Positions 17,665-26,221 are shown, counted from the first letter of the stretch. The stretch is DNA of 64,000 nucleotides from an uncultured Lachnospiraceae bacterium (GCA_910584785.1 CAJUDX010000006.1:19177-83176); one strand, 5' to 3'. Notes: a model not told the origin generated them from the sequence alone. A program made the numbers and translations.

Positions 17665-17892
17665 GGCTTTATGCCTCCAGTATTTGTTAAAATTTTGGAA
17701 AATACGCAGGTTTTACTTAGACCGCCTAATCGGCGGTAAACTGTCACAGCACCCCCCTACCCCGCTTATGGCATCACCATGAATACAAGGGGGTCCCGTG
17801 AACCCTCCGGGGGATGTGCAGAAAACGGGTATGGAAGATGTCGCTTTGCGACCCCGTTTTCGCACAGCTCAGCGATGTAACGCTGAGCTGTC
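17665..17892 (-). promoter_or_regulatory. Hairpin-rich 5' leader of the minus-strand glycan operon
   Basis: From the predicted start near 17892 to the MBOAT ATG the minus-strand leader is about 228 nt. In transcript order it shows: hairpin 1, CAGCTCAGCG with CGCTGAGCTG (17890-17881 with 17874-17865, 10 bp perfect); hairpin 2, CCCGTTTT/AAAACGGG arms (17829-17822 and 17860-17853) capped by GTCGC/GCGAC and extended by TGTGC/GCACA; a C-run/G-run pairing around 17791-17750; hairpin 4, ACCGCC/GGCGGT (17737-17721). TGTGACAG occurs at both borders (around 17895-17888 and 17748-17741). It could be a cis-acting RNA, an antitermination site, or a mobile palindromic element inserted in the leader. There is no reading frame. 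Confidence 0.6.
17715..17737. repeat. GGCGGT/ACCGCC hairpin repeat, copy 1
   Basis: ACCGCC (17721-17726), loop TAATC, GGCGGT (17732-17737). The 15-bp string ACTTAGACCGCCTAA at 17715 recurs exactly at 63986, and the whole hairpin recurs with one change at 63884-63900. Confidence 0.7.
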
Positions 17893-17898
17893 ACAGTA

Positions 17899-17927
17899 AG
17901 TATAAGGAAAATAAAAGATGTTGTCAA
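17899..17927 (-). promoter_or_regulatory. Sigma-A promoter of the minus-strand glycan operon
   Basis: On the minus strand: TTGACA (17927-17922), 17-bp spacer, TATACT (17904-17899). A near-consensus promoter that starts transcription at the first leader hairpin. It drives MBOAT, AlgJ-like, glf, GT8, GT2, tandem GT2 and flippase genes. Confidence 0.85.
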
Positions 17928-17964
17928 TCCGAATTTCCCAGAGGGTTTTATTGTTTCTTATAAG

Positions 17965-17992
17965 GACAGGGGAAATTTGACAGGGGAAATTT
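17965..17992 (+). repeat. 14-bp tandem duplication overlapping a promoter
   Basis: GACAGGGGAAATTT occurs twice in direct succession (17965-17978, 17979-17992). The second copy contributes the GACA of the -35 box of the next promoter. Confidence 0.85.
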
Positions 17993-18005
17993 CTTATGTT
18001 AAGAT
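17977..18005 (+). promoter_or_regulatory. Sigma-A promoter of the GtrII-like gene
   Basis: TTGACA (17977-17982), 17-bp spacer, TAAGAT (18000-18005). It is divergent from the promoter at 17899-17927, 49 bp apart. The predicted start near 18012 places the first in-frame ATG at 17996 upstream of the transcript, which supports the later start at 18071. Confidence 0.75.
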
Positions 18006-18070
18006 GGGCTTTGACTATATATAAAGGTAAATGGTGGAAAGAAGAAAATGTAAAGAAAGGATGTTTATCC

Positions 18071-19636
18071 ATGGACAGAGCAGAATTTTTGGAGAATATA
18101 ATTGAGTTTAAGAAGAATCACCGCTTTCTTCCCCATATCCTGGCCCTGATTGTTCTTCTGGCTTATGGGGGACGGATTATTCATGATAATATTTTTGTGG
18201 ATAGTGAGCTGATGATGCTCCGACCGTATCATATGCAAAAGATTTGGCTGGGAAGTAATCGATTTGGTCTGGTACTGACCAGCCGTCTGTTTGGTATGGG
18301 GCGTCTGATTCCCTGGCTTTCTGCTTTTTTGATGGCCCTGATGATGTGGGGATGCGGTATGGCCTTATCCTTCTGTGCCTGGGTGTGGAGCGGGAAGAAT
18401 AAGCATTACCGCAGTTTCTGTTATCTTTTTCCTTTACTGTATGTTACTGCGCCCGTATTTGCCGGACAGTATTTATTTATTCTCCAGGCATTTGAAATTT
18501 CTTTTGGTCTGCTGCTTTGTATTCTGGCTGCTTTTTGTGTGGGAAATTTTGTCTATCATAAAGGCTGGTGGTGGCTGGTTCTGGGATTAGGTTTGATGAT
18601 TTGGGGATTTGGGTCCTATCAGGCCATGATTCCTTTTTATATTAGTTTAGTTTTAGGCTCCTTTCTCCTGGTTTATATCAATGCAGGAAGGGCATCAGAG
18701 GCATTTGGATGGGGAATTAAGCATTGCATGATTTTTGTGGCAGGGATTGTTCTTTATGGGGGAATTGCCGCGGCAATCAAATGGATAATCGGATCGGAAT
18801 CCGCATATGTGTCAAACCTTATCCATTGGAAAAGCGACGGGTGGCGGATGTGCCTTCAAAATATCTGGTTGGATCTGGTGAGGGTGTTTAGAGCAAAAGA
18901 TGTATATTTCCACCATTTTTACCTGCCGTCTATGCTGCTTTTTCTTTTGCAGATGACGCTCCAGGGCTGGAAAAAGAAGGCCGGTTACATGGATTATGCC
19001 TGTTTTTTGCTGGGAAATGCGTTGATGTGTCTGTCGCCTTTTTTTCTTACTTTAATTATAGGCTATTTTCAGCAGGCTCGCGGTCAGCTGGTGTATCCGC
19101 TGACATCAGCTTTTTTTCTGGCTTATTTAACCGTATGGCCCCAAACAGGGTTTAAAACGGAGTTTGGGAAGCGGTGGAGAATATCCGTTTTTACTGTAAT
19201 GACGGCTGCCTGTGTTTTTTTGACATCCAGAAATGCCCTGGTAACGGCCCAGTTATTTGAGACAGCATGGGAAGCCTACCGCAACGATGTTCTGACAGCA
19301 AATCGTTTATACAGTGATATCTGCCAGGCTGCGAACAGAAGTGATATGGAAAACTGCCAGGTGATTTTTACCGGGCGCCGCGATGCCGGAGTAAGGGGGC
19401 CAGCCACCTTTGGAGAGCTTAGCGGACTTTCCTTCTATGAGGTGGAGGCCTGGGCGCCGATGGGGAGCACAGGGAGGATTCTTGGCATGTTTTCGCTTTT
19501 GGGAATGGATGTGCTTGAACTATATCCTGCCCTATATGATGAAGCTGTGTATTTTATGAAAGATGCCCCGGACTGGCCTGCACAGGGGAGTATACGGGAA
19601 ATGGGAGATTATATTGTAGTGCGCTTATCAGAATAA
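18071..19636 (+). CDS. GtrII-like membrane glucosyltransferase
   Basis: A polytopic protein of about 521 residues with some 10-12 membrane segments, resembling the glucosyltransferase-domain family that includes phage GtrII. The first extracytoplasmic loop holds acidic residues (HDNIFVDSELMM, around 38-49), as in GT-C enzymes that take sugar from a polyprenyl-phosphate donor. The C-terminal 110 residues are soluble. Start chosen at ATG 18071, which follows AGAAAGGA and lies inside the transcript predicted from 17977-18005. It is a single-gene unit with its own terminator. The polyprenyl-phosphate sugar synthases at 22770 or 52225 could supply its donor; this is inference. Confidence 0.75.
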   Translation: MDRAEFLENIIEFKKNHRFLPHILALIVLLAYGGRIIHDNIFVDSELMMLRPYHMQKIWLGSNRFGLVLTSRLFGMGRLIPWLSAFLMALMMWGCGMALSFCAWVWSGKNKHYRSFCYLFPLLYVTAPVFAGQYLFILQAFEISFGLLLCILAAFCVGNFVYHKGWWWLVLGLGLMIWGFGSYQAMIPFYISLVLGSFLLVYINAGRASEAFGWGIKHCMIFVAGIVLYGGIAAAIKWIIGSESAYVSNLIHWKSDGWRMCLQNIWLDLVRVFRAKDVYFHHFYLPSMLLFLLQMTLQGWKKKAGYMDYACFLLGNALMCLSPFFLTLIIGYFQQARGQLVYPLTSAFFLAYLTVWPQTGFKTEFGKRWRISVFTVMTAACVFLTSRNALVTAQLFETAWEAYRNDVLTANRLYSDICQAANRSDMENCQVIFTGRRDAGVRGPATFGELSGLSFYEVEAWAPMGSTGRILGMFSLLGMDVLELYPALYDEAVYFMKDAPDWPAQGSIREMGDYIVVRLSE

Positions 19637-19644
19637 AAGATTAG

Positions 19645-19687
19645 TAAAAACCCCGGAATTGCCAGATGAGCTTTTCCGGGGTTTTTA
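19645..19687. terminator. Bidirectional terminator between the GtrII-like and L,D-transpeptidase genes
   Basis: TAAAAACCCCGGAA (19645-19658) pairs with TTCCGGGGTTTTTA (19674-19687), a 14-bp perfect stem with A/T tails. It serves converging transcripts. Confidence 0.88.
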
Positions 19688-19703
19688 GTAAAATCATATG
19701 GTT

Positions 19704-21431
19704 TTATGCAATTGGATCTGTGGGCTGATTCCCGACACTATTATTTATGGTGCCGCTTCCGCCAAGGCCGGTTGCCTCTGCTTCCTGCTGCTGTTTTGCG
19801 TTTGCCTTAGCCTGTTCTCTTGCCGCTTCTTCCTGCTGTGCTCTTGCCTCAACTGCCTGCATATAGGCTACAGCTTCAGGAACGGTTGGGTCCGTCGGAT
19901 CGAAATTCTGGTCCGCTGGAATCAGGGCATCCAGAACCGGAGCCTCAAACGGGCCGTTAATTGGGGAGTCATAAATGGTTATGGTGGTTCCCACCGGACA
20001 GTTATCATAAATCCATTTTACTTCGCCGGTCTTTAACCGTGTACAGCCATGCGAACGCCCAATCCCCAGGTTGTTGTAGGTAATGGTATCCAGGGTATAG
20101 GGGTTTTGATGGTTAAAGATAACCGAGTGTACCATAAATCCGCCTTTAATCCGCATCGCATACTGGGTGTAAACATCACCGTACATCAGACGCCAGCGGT
20201 ATTTCTCCGGCATCTGCCAGGTTCCTGAAGGCGTATCGTCGCCCGTTGTGGTCAGGAAGGAGACAACAGGGAGAATATAGCCATTTGAACCATCCTTGGC
20301 ATATACAGTTAAGGTATCGGTAACACGGTTAATCTTGAGAAGGTAAGGCCCGGTAATGCCTGCCATGTTACGAAGATCCGAAACCAGTTTGCCGTTTGTT
20401 TCATCAAAGTAATACTTATAGCCGTCAATATACTGCCAGCCGGTTACAGCCTGGTCATTGACGAAGTAATATCTCTGGTTATTTACCCATCCCCATCCGG
20501 TAAAGGGATAGCCTGTACCGTCCTTATAGGTGGGAAGAGCGCCCTCATGAAGCTGCACACCGTCGGTTCCCGCGGGTGATTCTACAGTTTTTTTGGTCGG
20601 GTAGGGGAATATGGTGTTCTTTGGATGAAGCATCATCTTAAAGCCGATAATCCATTTCCCGGAACCCATGGAACCGGAGGTTTGTGCTTCAGTGGCCCAA
20701 TCCAGTTCAGTGCCGTCCGATAAGGTGGCGCGGTAGTAAAGGTCATATTCGTTTGTGATGACGCCAGCCATGCGGACCTGAACCGCTTCGACGGCAGAGC
20801 CGTCCGTTAAGGTAGGTGTTTCCTGATTGTTCATCACCCAGGGAGACCAGCCGACGGTACTTGAGTAGGTGCGGTAAATCAGGTTGCCAAGTTCATTTCG
20901 AAGAACCATCTGCATGGAATACCAGCCATTGCCCTGGTTATGTATGGTGTCATCGGAAAGGAAGCTGGGGCTCCAGTAACCGTTTATCCGGCGTACACTG
21001 GTGCCGATATAAGGCTGCATCTCACCCATTTCTGCCGCGCGGATAGCTGCGCGGAGATTTGCCTCATCGTCCGAGGTAAAGACAATGGGGGGATAGACCG
21101 AGGTCTGTGCCTGTCCATTGGTTGGTGTTACCGGTACTGCAGCATCCGTTTGCGTGGGATCGGCTGTTTGTGTACCTGCGGTTGGGTCAGTTGCTACCGT
21201 GTCAGCGGCAGGATCAGCTGCCATTGTGCCGGTACCCGGATCAGACGCCGGGACATCTCCCGAAGGGCTGGTTGTCTGCGCTGCTGTATTGGGATCGGGA
21301 ACTGTGGGTACAGCAGGGACATCCTGTGTCTGGGTGGGGGTAGTCTCATCTGCATATGCGGTTAACATTCCGGTGGAAGCCATGGAAAGAGATAACAGCA
21401 CAGCGGCAGTTATACGTGTTAATTTATGCAT
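19704..21431 (-). CDS. Secreted L,D-transpeptidase with cell-wall-binding repeats
   Basis: A 575-residue exported protein. Signal peptide 1-27 (ends LTAYA), Thr/Pro/Asp/Ala-rich linker 28-112, two ChW-like repeats (about 140-268, GW-centred), two choline-/glucan-binding-like repeats (GWGWVNNQRYYF and GWQYIDGYKYYF, 312-350), then a YkuD domain (about 362-490). The YkuD catalytic motif is complete: His435 in MVHSV and SHGCTRL with Cys463. It should form 3-3 peptidoglycan cross-links or attach proteins at the wall. A Gln/Ala-rich tail follows (525-575). The ATG at 21431 has AGGAGG before it. It is monocistronic, between two glycan loci. Confidence 0.92.
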   Translation of the reverse strand: MHKLTRITAAVLLSLSMASTGMLTAYADETTPTQTQDVPAVPTVPDPNTAAQTTSPSGDVPASDPGTGTMAADPAADTVATDPTAGTQTADPTQTDAAVPVTPTNGQAQTSVYPPIVFTSDDEANLRAAIRAAEMGEMQPYIGTSVRRINGYWSPSFLSDDTIHNQGNGWYSMQMVLRNELGNLIYRTYSSTVGWSPWVMNNQETPTLTDGSAVEAVQVRMAGVITNEYDLYYRATLSDGTELDWATEAQTSGSMGSGKWIIGFKMMLHPKNTIFPYPTKKTVESPAGTDGVQLHEGALPTYKDGTGYPFTGWGWVNNQRYYFVNDQAVTGWQYIDGYKYYFDETNGKLVSDLRNMAGITGPYLLKINRVTDTLTVYAKDGSNGYILPVVSFLTTTGDDTPSGTWQMPEKYRWRLMYGDVYTQYAMRIKGGFMVHSVIFNHQNPYTLDTITYNNLGIGRSHGCTRLKTGEVKWIYDNCPVGTTITIYDSPINGPFEAPVLDALIPADQNFDPTDPTVPEAVAYMQAVEARAQQEEAAREQAKANAKQQQEAEATGLGGSGTINNSVGNQPTDPIA

Positions 21432-21545
21432 AGTGTTTCCTCCTGTTCAGTTACCATTAAGCCGGCTGCTTTACCGTTAAATGGTAGACATGATTGTTCC
21501 TACGGTATTAATTTAATATATTTGAGGAAAAAAAGCAAGAGAAGC

Positions 21546-21574
21546 TTTACTTTTAATTGGCAATATTGTAAAAT
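21546..21574 (+). promoter_or_regulatory. Promoter of the 31.5-kb glycan operon
   Basis: TTTACT (21546-21551), 17-bp spacer, TAAAAT (21569-21574). It predicts a start near 21581 and a 50-nt leader before ATG 21630. The -35 box is imperfect. Confidence 0.6.
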
Positions 21575-21629
21575 CGTAACGATTATGACTGAAAAAAGTA
21601 ATGTTTTAGAGAAGGTAAGGGTACAAGTG

Positions 21630-22751
21630 ATGAAAGAAGAAGCATCAGGTTCCAGAAGTTCGCAGGTTTTGGTGACACGCTCCTCTATGCCGCCGTTTGA
21701 AGAGTACAGCGAAATGATACGGAAACTATGGGAAAGCCACTGGCTGACGAATATGGGGGAGCTTCACCAGCAGCTGGAGCATGCGCTGAAGGCCTACTTG
21801 GGGACGCCAGAACTGACCTTGTTTATCAATGGTCATATGGCATTGGAGAGCGTTCTGCGGGCCTTAAAGCTGTCGGGTGAAGTAATTACCACGCCGTTTA
21901 GTTTTGCTTCTACCACCCATGCCATTGTGCAGAACGGCCTGACCCCGGTGTTTGCCGATATCCGGCCTGAGGATTATACCATAGACCCGGAAAAGATCGA
22001 GGTGCTGATTACCGAAAAGACATCCGCGATTCTTCCGGTTCATGTTTATGGAAATATCTGTAAGGTAAAGGAAATTCAGGCCATTGCCGACCGCCATGGG
22101 TTAAAGGTTATTTATGATGCTGCTCATGCCTTTGGGGAATGGCTGAACGGGGAGAGCGTGGCTTCCTTTGGCGATGCCAGCATGTTCAGCTTTCATGCGA
22201 CGAAGGTTTTTCATACGATTGAGGGTGGTGCGGTGGCCTATCAGGATCATACACTGGAGCACGCGCTGAATGGGCTGAAAAATTTTGGAATTATGGATGA
22301 AGAAACCGTGGAGCTGGTGGGCGGTAATGGAAAGATGAATGAATTTCAGGCGGCGATGGGGCTGTGTAATTTAAGGCATATTAAAGAAGAGATAGCAAAG
22401 AGGGAGAAGCTTTACAGGCGCTATCAGGAAAATCTCTCCGGGCATCCAGGGATTCGGCTGTGTTCTGAACAGCCGGGACTTATCCGAAGCTATAGTTATA
22501 TGCCTGTGGCGTTTGATGGTTCATATAAAACACGGGATCAGGTGGCAGCTGAACTGCAGGCGCAGCATATCCACCCGCGGAAGTATTTTTATCCCTGCAT
22601 TAACGCCTACCAGTGTTATCGGGACAGATTTTCACCGGAAGCAACGCCCGTTGCTCAAAAAATTTCCATGGAGATTTTAACACTGCCGCTGTATGCCGAT
22701 CTGTCCCTGGAAGCCGTGGATCGGATTTGCCGGATTATTCTTCAACCGTAG
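21630..22751 (+). CDS. DegT/DnrJ/EryC1 sugar aminotransferase
   Basis: PLP-dependent aminotransferase of about 373 residues acting on a nucleotide-linked keto-sugar. It has the family's LTNMG start region, the INGHMALE cofactor loop, TTPFSFASTTHAI (88-100), the Asp163 of IYDAAHAFG, and the Schiff-base Lys192 in SFHATKVFHTIEGG. The frame is open upstream to 21426, but that part overlaps the promoter. ATG 21630 follows AAGGTAAGGG and matches where the family begins; ATG 21585 is an alternative without a binding site. It is the first gene of the long operon. The substrate could be dTDP-4-dehydro-6-deoxyglucose from rfbB, giving an amino-deoxy sugar; this is inference. Confidence 0.92.
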   Translation: MKEEASGSRSSQVLVTRSSMPPFEEYSEMIRKLWESHWLTNMGELHQQLEHALKAYLGTPELTLFINGHMALESVLRALKLSGEVITTPFSFASTTHAIVQNGLTPVFADIRPEDYTIDPEKIEVLITEKTSAILPVHVYGNICKVKEIQAIADRHGLKVIYDAAHAFGEWLNGESVASFGDASMFSFHATKVFHTIEGGAVAYQDHTLEHALNGLKNFGIMDEETVELVGGNGKMNEFQAAMGLCNLRHIKEEIAKREKLYRRYQENLSGHPGIRLCSEQPGLIRSYSYMPVAFDGSYKTRDQVAAELQAQHIHPRKYFYPCINAYQCYRDRFSPEATPVAQKISMEILTLPLYADLSLEAVDRICRIILQP

Positions 22752-22769
22752 GCAGAAAGGGAGGGCCTT

Positions 22770-23459
22770 ATGCAGGAGGTTTTGCTGATTATTCCTTCGT
22801 ACAATGAGGAAAAAAATATTGAGCGTGTCGTTGGGGAGCTGGAGAGGAATTTCCCGGAACTGGATTATCTGGTGGTTAATGACGGTTCAACCGACCAGAC
22901 CGCCCGGATTTGTCAGGAAAAGGGTTATCTTATGCTGAATCTTCCCGTGAATTTAGGGTTAGCCGGGTGCTTTCAGGCGGGGATGAAGTACGCCTACGCG
23001 AAAGGTTACCGATACGCCATTCAGTTTGACGGGGACGGGCAGCACCGACCGGAGTATATTGAGGGTATACGGCAAAAAATGGCGGAGGGCTATGATATCG
23101 TCATCGGTTCCCGCTTTATTGACCGGCCCAAGGACGGCAGCATGCGCATGGTGGGAAGCCGGCTTCTTTCTCTGGCTATCCGGCTGACCACAGGGGTGAG
23201 GCTTACTGACCCCACTTCCGGGATGCGGATGTTTAATCAGGGGATGATCCGGGAATTTGCCCTGAACTTAAACTATGGGCCGGAGCCGGATACGATTTCG
23301 TTTTTGCTTAAGCAGGGGGCGCGGGTGGCTGAGGTTCCGGTGGAAATCGGTGATCGCCTGGCTGGGGAAAGCTATCTTAAACCTATGGTTGCTGCAAAAT
23401 ACATGGTGAGAATGTTGATTTCGATTTTTTTAATTCAGAATTTCCGCCTGCGTCAGTAG
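22770..23459 (+). CDS. Glycosyltransferase family 2, DPM1-like polyprenyl-phosphate sugar synthase
   Basis: A 229-residue cytoplasmic GT2 resembling dolichyl-phosphate-mannose synthase. It starts VLLIIPSYNEEKNI, has VVNDGSTDQT and the metal-binding DGDGQH (87-92), and ends with a conserved RMLISIFLIQNFR amphipathic tail but no C-terminal membrane domain. Such enzymes charge undecaprenyl phosphate with one sugar for GT-C transferases, and DUF2304 proteins (25841) are frequent partners. GGGAGG precedes the ATG. It follows the aminotransferase by 18 bp. Confidence 0.9.
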   Translation: MQEVLLIIPSYNEEKNIERVVGELERNFPELDYLVVNDGSTDQTARICQEKGYLMLNLPVNLGLAGCFQAGMKYAYAKGYRYAIQFDGDGQHRPEYIEGIRQKMAEGYDIVIGSRFIDRPKDGSMRMVGSRLLSLAIRLTTGVRLTDPTSGMRMFNQGMIREFALNLNYGPEPDTISFLLKQGARVAEVPVEIGDRLAGESYLKPMVAAKYMVRMLISIFLIQNFRLRQ

Positions 23460-23548
23460 GGGCAGGCCTTGGGCTGGACAGGCCGTTGGCCTGCGTCTCT
23501 GGAAGAGATCAGGAAGAAGGCGGGCGGAGAAACCTGTATGGAGAGTTT

Positions 23549-24853
23549 ATGATAAAACAACAGTGTGAAGAAGCATGGATAGAACGGCAGAATTTACTCT
23601 GGAATATGTTGGGAAGTTTTGTTTATGCGGCAGCCAGTATGGTCTTGTCTTTCCTTGTGATGCGGATTGCCGGAGCCCAGGCCAGCGGGATTTTTGCCGT
23701 GGGCTTTAGCACCGTGGGGCAGCAGATGTTTACGGTGGCGTATTTTGGCCTGCGCCCCTTCCAGATTACCGATGCAGGGCCCAAACGGGGCGGCTATTCC
23801 TTTGGGGAATATCTTATTCATCGAAAACAGACCGTGGCGCTGGCGTCAGTGATGGCGGCGGGGTTTTCCTGGTGGATGTTTTTTTCAGGAAGATATGTTT
23901 TGGATAAGGCGCTGGCAGTGTTATGGCTGGCGCTGTATAAGATTTTCGATGGCTATGCCGATGTGTATGAGTCGGAATTTCAGCGTCAGGGAAGGCTTTA
24001 CCTGACAGGGAAGGCGAATACATTTAAAACACTGTGGTCGGTAGCGGTATTTTTGGTGGTGCTGGCTGTCGGCAGAAATCTGCTGTCGGCTTGTATAGCG
24101 GCGGCTGCTGCCCAGATGATGGGTTTTGTTGTATTTGATGTATGGGTTATCCGGGGGCTTAAGCATGTGGACTGGTCCGTGCGGAGGGGGAAAGCAAAGG
24201 AGCTATATTTCCAGGGCGGCCTGCTGTTTATTTCCGTATTTTTGGATTTTTATATTTTTTCAGCCGCCAAATATGCGATAGACAGCCAGTTAAACGATGC
24301 GGCCTCCGGCTATTTTAATTTACTTTTTATGCCTACTTCCGTTATCTATCTGGTGGCGAATTTTGTTATCCGCCCGTTTTTAACCAGGATGACGGCGTGC
24401 TGGGAGGCAGGGGAGAGAAAGATGTATCTGGGACTGCTGAAAAAAATCGGTGGGATTATCGCCGGGCTGACGGCTCTGGCTGTGGGCGGAGCGTGGTTTA
24501 TCGGGCCATTTGTCCTTTCTCTGATGGAAAGGATGTTAGGCCCATCTTACCAGGGGAGCCTGACCATATACCGGGCTTCCTTTACCGGGATTGTCTTTGG
24601 CGGGGGGCTGTATGCCTTTGCCAATCTGCTGTATTACAGTCTGGTGGTGATGCGCAGGCAGAAGAGTATCTTTCTGGTCTATGTATTGGCGGCGGGAACA
24701 GCCTTTGGCGTTGCCCCGGCACTGGTGGCGCGGTTTGCCATCCCCGGTGCGGCGGCAGTTTATGTTTTGCTGATGGGCTTGGAACTGGCTGGATTTGGAG
24801 GGTGTATGCTATGGGAATGGAGGGATTGGGGAAAATGGAAACACAGGCATTAA
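23549..24853 (+). CDS. Second polysaccharide flippase-like membrane protein (MOP superfamily)
   Basis: A hydrophobic protein of about 434 residues with roughly 12 membrane segments, resembling polysaccharide biosynthesis exporters. The N-terminal part NLLWNMLGSFVYAAASM and the GIFAVGF segment fit the family, though less clearly than the flippase at 8229. The frame is open back to 23486, but ATG 23549 (after ATGGAGAG) gives a normal N terminus. Its last 19 bp overlap the next glycosyltransferase gene. It should flip a lipid-linked product of this operon, in parallel with the ABC exporter at 28809/31647. Confidence 0.8.
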   Translation: MIKQQCEEAWIERQNLLWNMLGSFVYAAASMVLSFLVMRIAGAQASGIFAVGFSTVGQQMFTVAYFGLRPFQITDAGPKRGGYSFGEYLIHRKQTVALASVMAAGFSWWMFFSGRYVLDKALAVLWLALYKIFDGYADVYESEFQRQGRLYLTGKANTFKTLWSVAVFLVVLAVGRNLLSACIAAAAAQMMGFVVFDVWVIRGLKHVDWSVRRGKAKELYFQGGLLFISVFLDFYIFSAAKYAIDSQLNDAASGYFNLLFMPTSVIYLVANFVIRPFLTRMTACWEAGERKMYLGLLKKIGGIIAGLTALAVGGAWFIGPFVLSLMERMLGPSYQGSLTIYRASFTGIVFGGGLYAFANLLYYSLVVMRRQKSIFLVYVLAAGTAFGVAPALVARFAIPGAAAVYVLLMGLELAGFGGCMLWEWRDWGKWKHRH

Positions 24854-25839
24854 ACGTTGATGTGATTATACCTGCCTATCGTCCGGGGAAGAAGTTTTCC
24901 AGACTTCTTGCCATGCTGAAAAAGCAAACCTATCCGATTGGGAAAATCATTGTGATCAATACGGAGGAAAAATACTGGAACCGGGTCTGGGAGGAAGTGC
25001 CGAACCTGGTGCTTCGCCATATTAAAAAGGCAGAGTTTGACCACGGGAGGATTCGGTGCGAGGCCGTAAAACTGTCCCAGGCGGATGTATTTGTCTGTAT
25101 GACAGATGATGCTGTACCGGCGGATACGCATTTGATTGAAAATTTAGTCAAGGGATTTGAACAGCGTGGACCAAAGGGAGAACTTCCGGCAGTGGTATAT
25201 GCCAGGCAGCTTCCAGGTGAGGGCTGCGGCTGGTGTGAGCGCTATACCCGCTATTTTAATTACCCGGATCAAAGTCTGGTAAAGACTAGGGCAGATATCG
25301 CACGGATGGGCATTAAGACCTACTTAGCATCGAATACTTGCTGTGCTTACCGGCGGGAGATTTATGACCGGCAGGGCGGATTTATTTCTCCGGCAATTTT
25401 TAATGAAGATATGATTTTTGCCGGCAGGGCGGTTCAGGCAGGGTATTGTATTGTCTATCAGGCGGAAGCGAAGGTGATTCATTTCCATAATTTCAGCTGC
25501 CGGCAGCAGTTTCACAGGAACTTTGACTTGGCAGTATCCCAGGCAGATTATCCCGATGTGTTTTCCGGGCTTCCTTCGGAGGGTGAGGGAATACGCCTGG
25601 TGAAGGAAACAGCCCGGTATTTGCTCAGAAGTGGGCGCCCCTGGCTTCTTCCCGGCCTTGTTATGAAAAGCGGAAGCAAGTATATGGGGTATTTTCTGGG
25701 GAAGCGTTACCAAAAGCTGCCAATGTGGCTGGTGTGGTGCTGTACAATGAACCGGACATACTGGGAGAAGATAAAAGTACTGGATAAAAAAGTAAAGCCT
25801 GACAGAAGAAACAGCGCAAAAAAGAAAGCAGGGAAATAA
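24835..25839 (+). CDS. Glycosyltransferase family 2 (rhamnosyltransferase-like)
   Basis: A 334-residue GT2. It starts VDVIIPAYRPGKKF, has MTDDAVPAD around 90-97 as the acidic motif, and a NEDMIFAGRAVQAG segment holding the catalytic base. This pattern is common in clostridial rhamnosyltransferases. The frame is open far upstream to 24397, but that region is the flippase gene in another frame. ATG 24835 follows GGAGGGATTGGGG and gives the family N terminus, with a 19-bp overlap. The C-terminal 45 residues are basic and probably membrane-associated. Confidence 0.88.
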   Translation: METQALNVDVIIPAYRPGKKFSRLLAMLKKQTYPIGKIIVINTEEKYWNRVWEEVPNLVLRHIKKAEFDHGRIRCEAVKLSQADVFVCMTDDAVPADTHLIENLVKGFEQRGPKGELPAVVYARQLPGEGCGWCERYTRYFNYPDQSLVKTRADIARMGIKTYLASNTCCAYRREIYDRQGGFISPAIFNEDMIFAGRAVQAGYCIVYQAEAKVIHFHNFSCRQQFHRNFDLAVSQADYPDVFSGLPSEGEGIRLVKETARYLLRSGRPWLLPGLVMKSGSKYMGYFLGKRYQKLPMWLVWCCTMNRTYWEKIKVLDKKVKPDRRNSAKKKAGK

Positions 25840-25840
25840 A

Positions 25841-26221
25841 ATGATGACAATGATGCTTCGTTTGGTGTTGATCCTGGTATCAGCCGCAACGATGATAATG
25901 ATGATACAGAAAATTCGAAAAGCCAAGCTGCAGATTGAGGATGCGATTTTTTGGGTACTGGTTTCCTTTATGTTTGTGCTGTTTAGTTTGTTTCCGCCGG
26001 TGGCAGATTTCCTTGCCCATATGCTGGGTATCTATGCGACGGTAAACTTTTTGTTTCTGTTTATTATTTTTTTACTGTTAATACGGGTGTTTTCCATGAC
26101 GATTCGCATGTCCCAGCAGGAGACCAAGTTAAAAGAACTTACGCAGAAGTTTGCACTTTATGAGCTGGAGCAGAGGGAAAAGGCGCAGAGGAAGGAAAGG
26201 AATGACGAAAAAGATGAGTGA
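25841..26221 (+). CDS. DUF2304 small membrane protein
   Basis: 126 residues with three hydrophobic segments (about 5-22, 36-54, 62-86) and a charged C-terminal helix (95-126). The pattern IEDAIFWVLVSFMFVLFSLFP is characteristic of DUF2304, a family often encoded beside DPM1-like GT2 enzymes and wall-glycan genes. The molecular role is not known; a membrane anchor or partner for the polyprenyl-phosphate sugar synthase is a common guess. It follows the GT2 stop by one base and overlaps the next gene by 20 bp. Confidence 0.85.
   Translation: MMTMMLRLVLILVSAATMIMMIQKIRKAKLQIEDAIFWVLVSFMFVLFSLFPPVADFLAHMLGIYATVNFLFLFIIFLLLIRVFSMTIRMSQQETKLKELTQKFALYELEQREKAQRKERNDEKDE

Noticed and set aside
17731..17745. 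GGCGGTAAACTG, and GGCGGTGAGCT at 63895, resemble the ops/JUMPstart element GGCGGTAG of RfaH-controlled glycan operons
   Set aside because: The match is on the wrong strand for the minus-strand operon, is explained by the palindromic hairpin, and lacks the invariant TAG core.
20816..21480. Cys/Gly- and Val/Ala-rich frames on the plus strand opposite the L,D-transpeptidase linker
   Set aside because: Shadows of the Thr/Pro/Asp/Ala repeat linker; no start site and no family.
24397..24834. Long in-frame extension upstream of the GT2 gene at 24835
   Set aside because: It lies entirely within the flippase gene in another frame, is Gly/Arg-rich without family similarity, and the binding site and homology begin at 24835.
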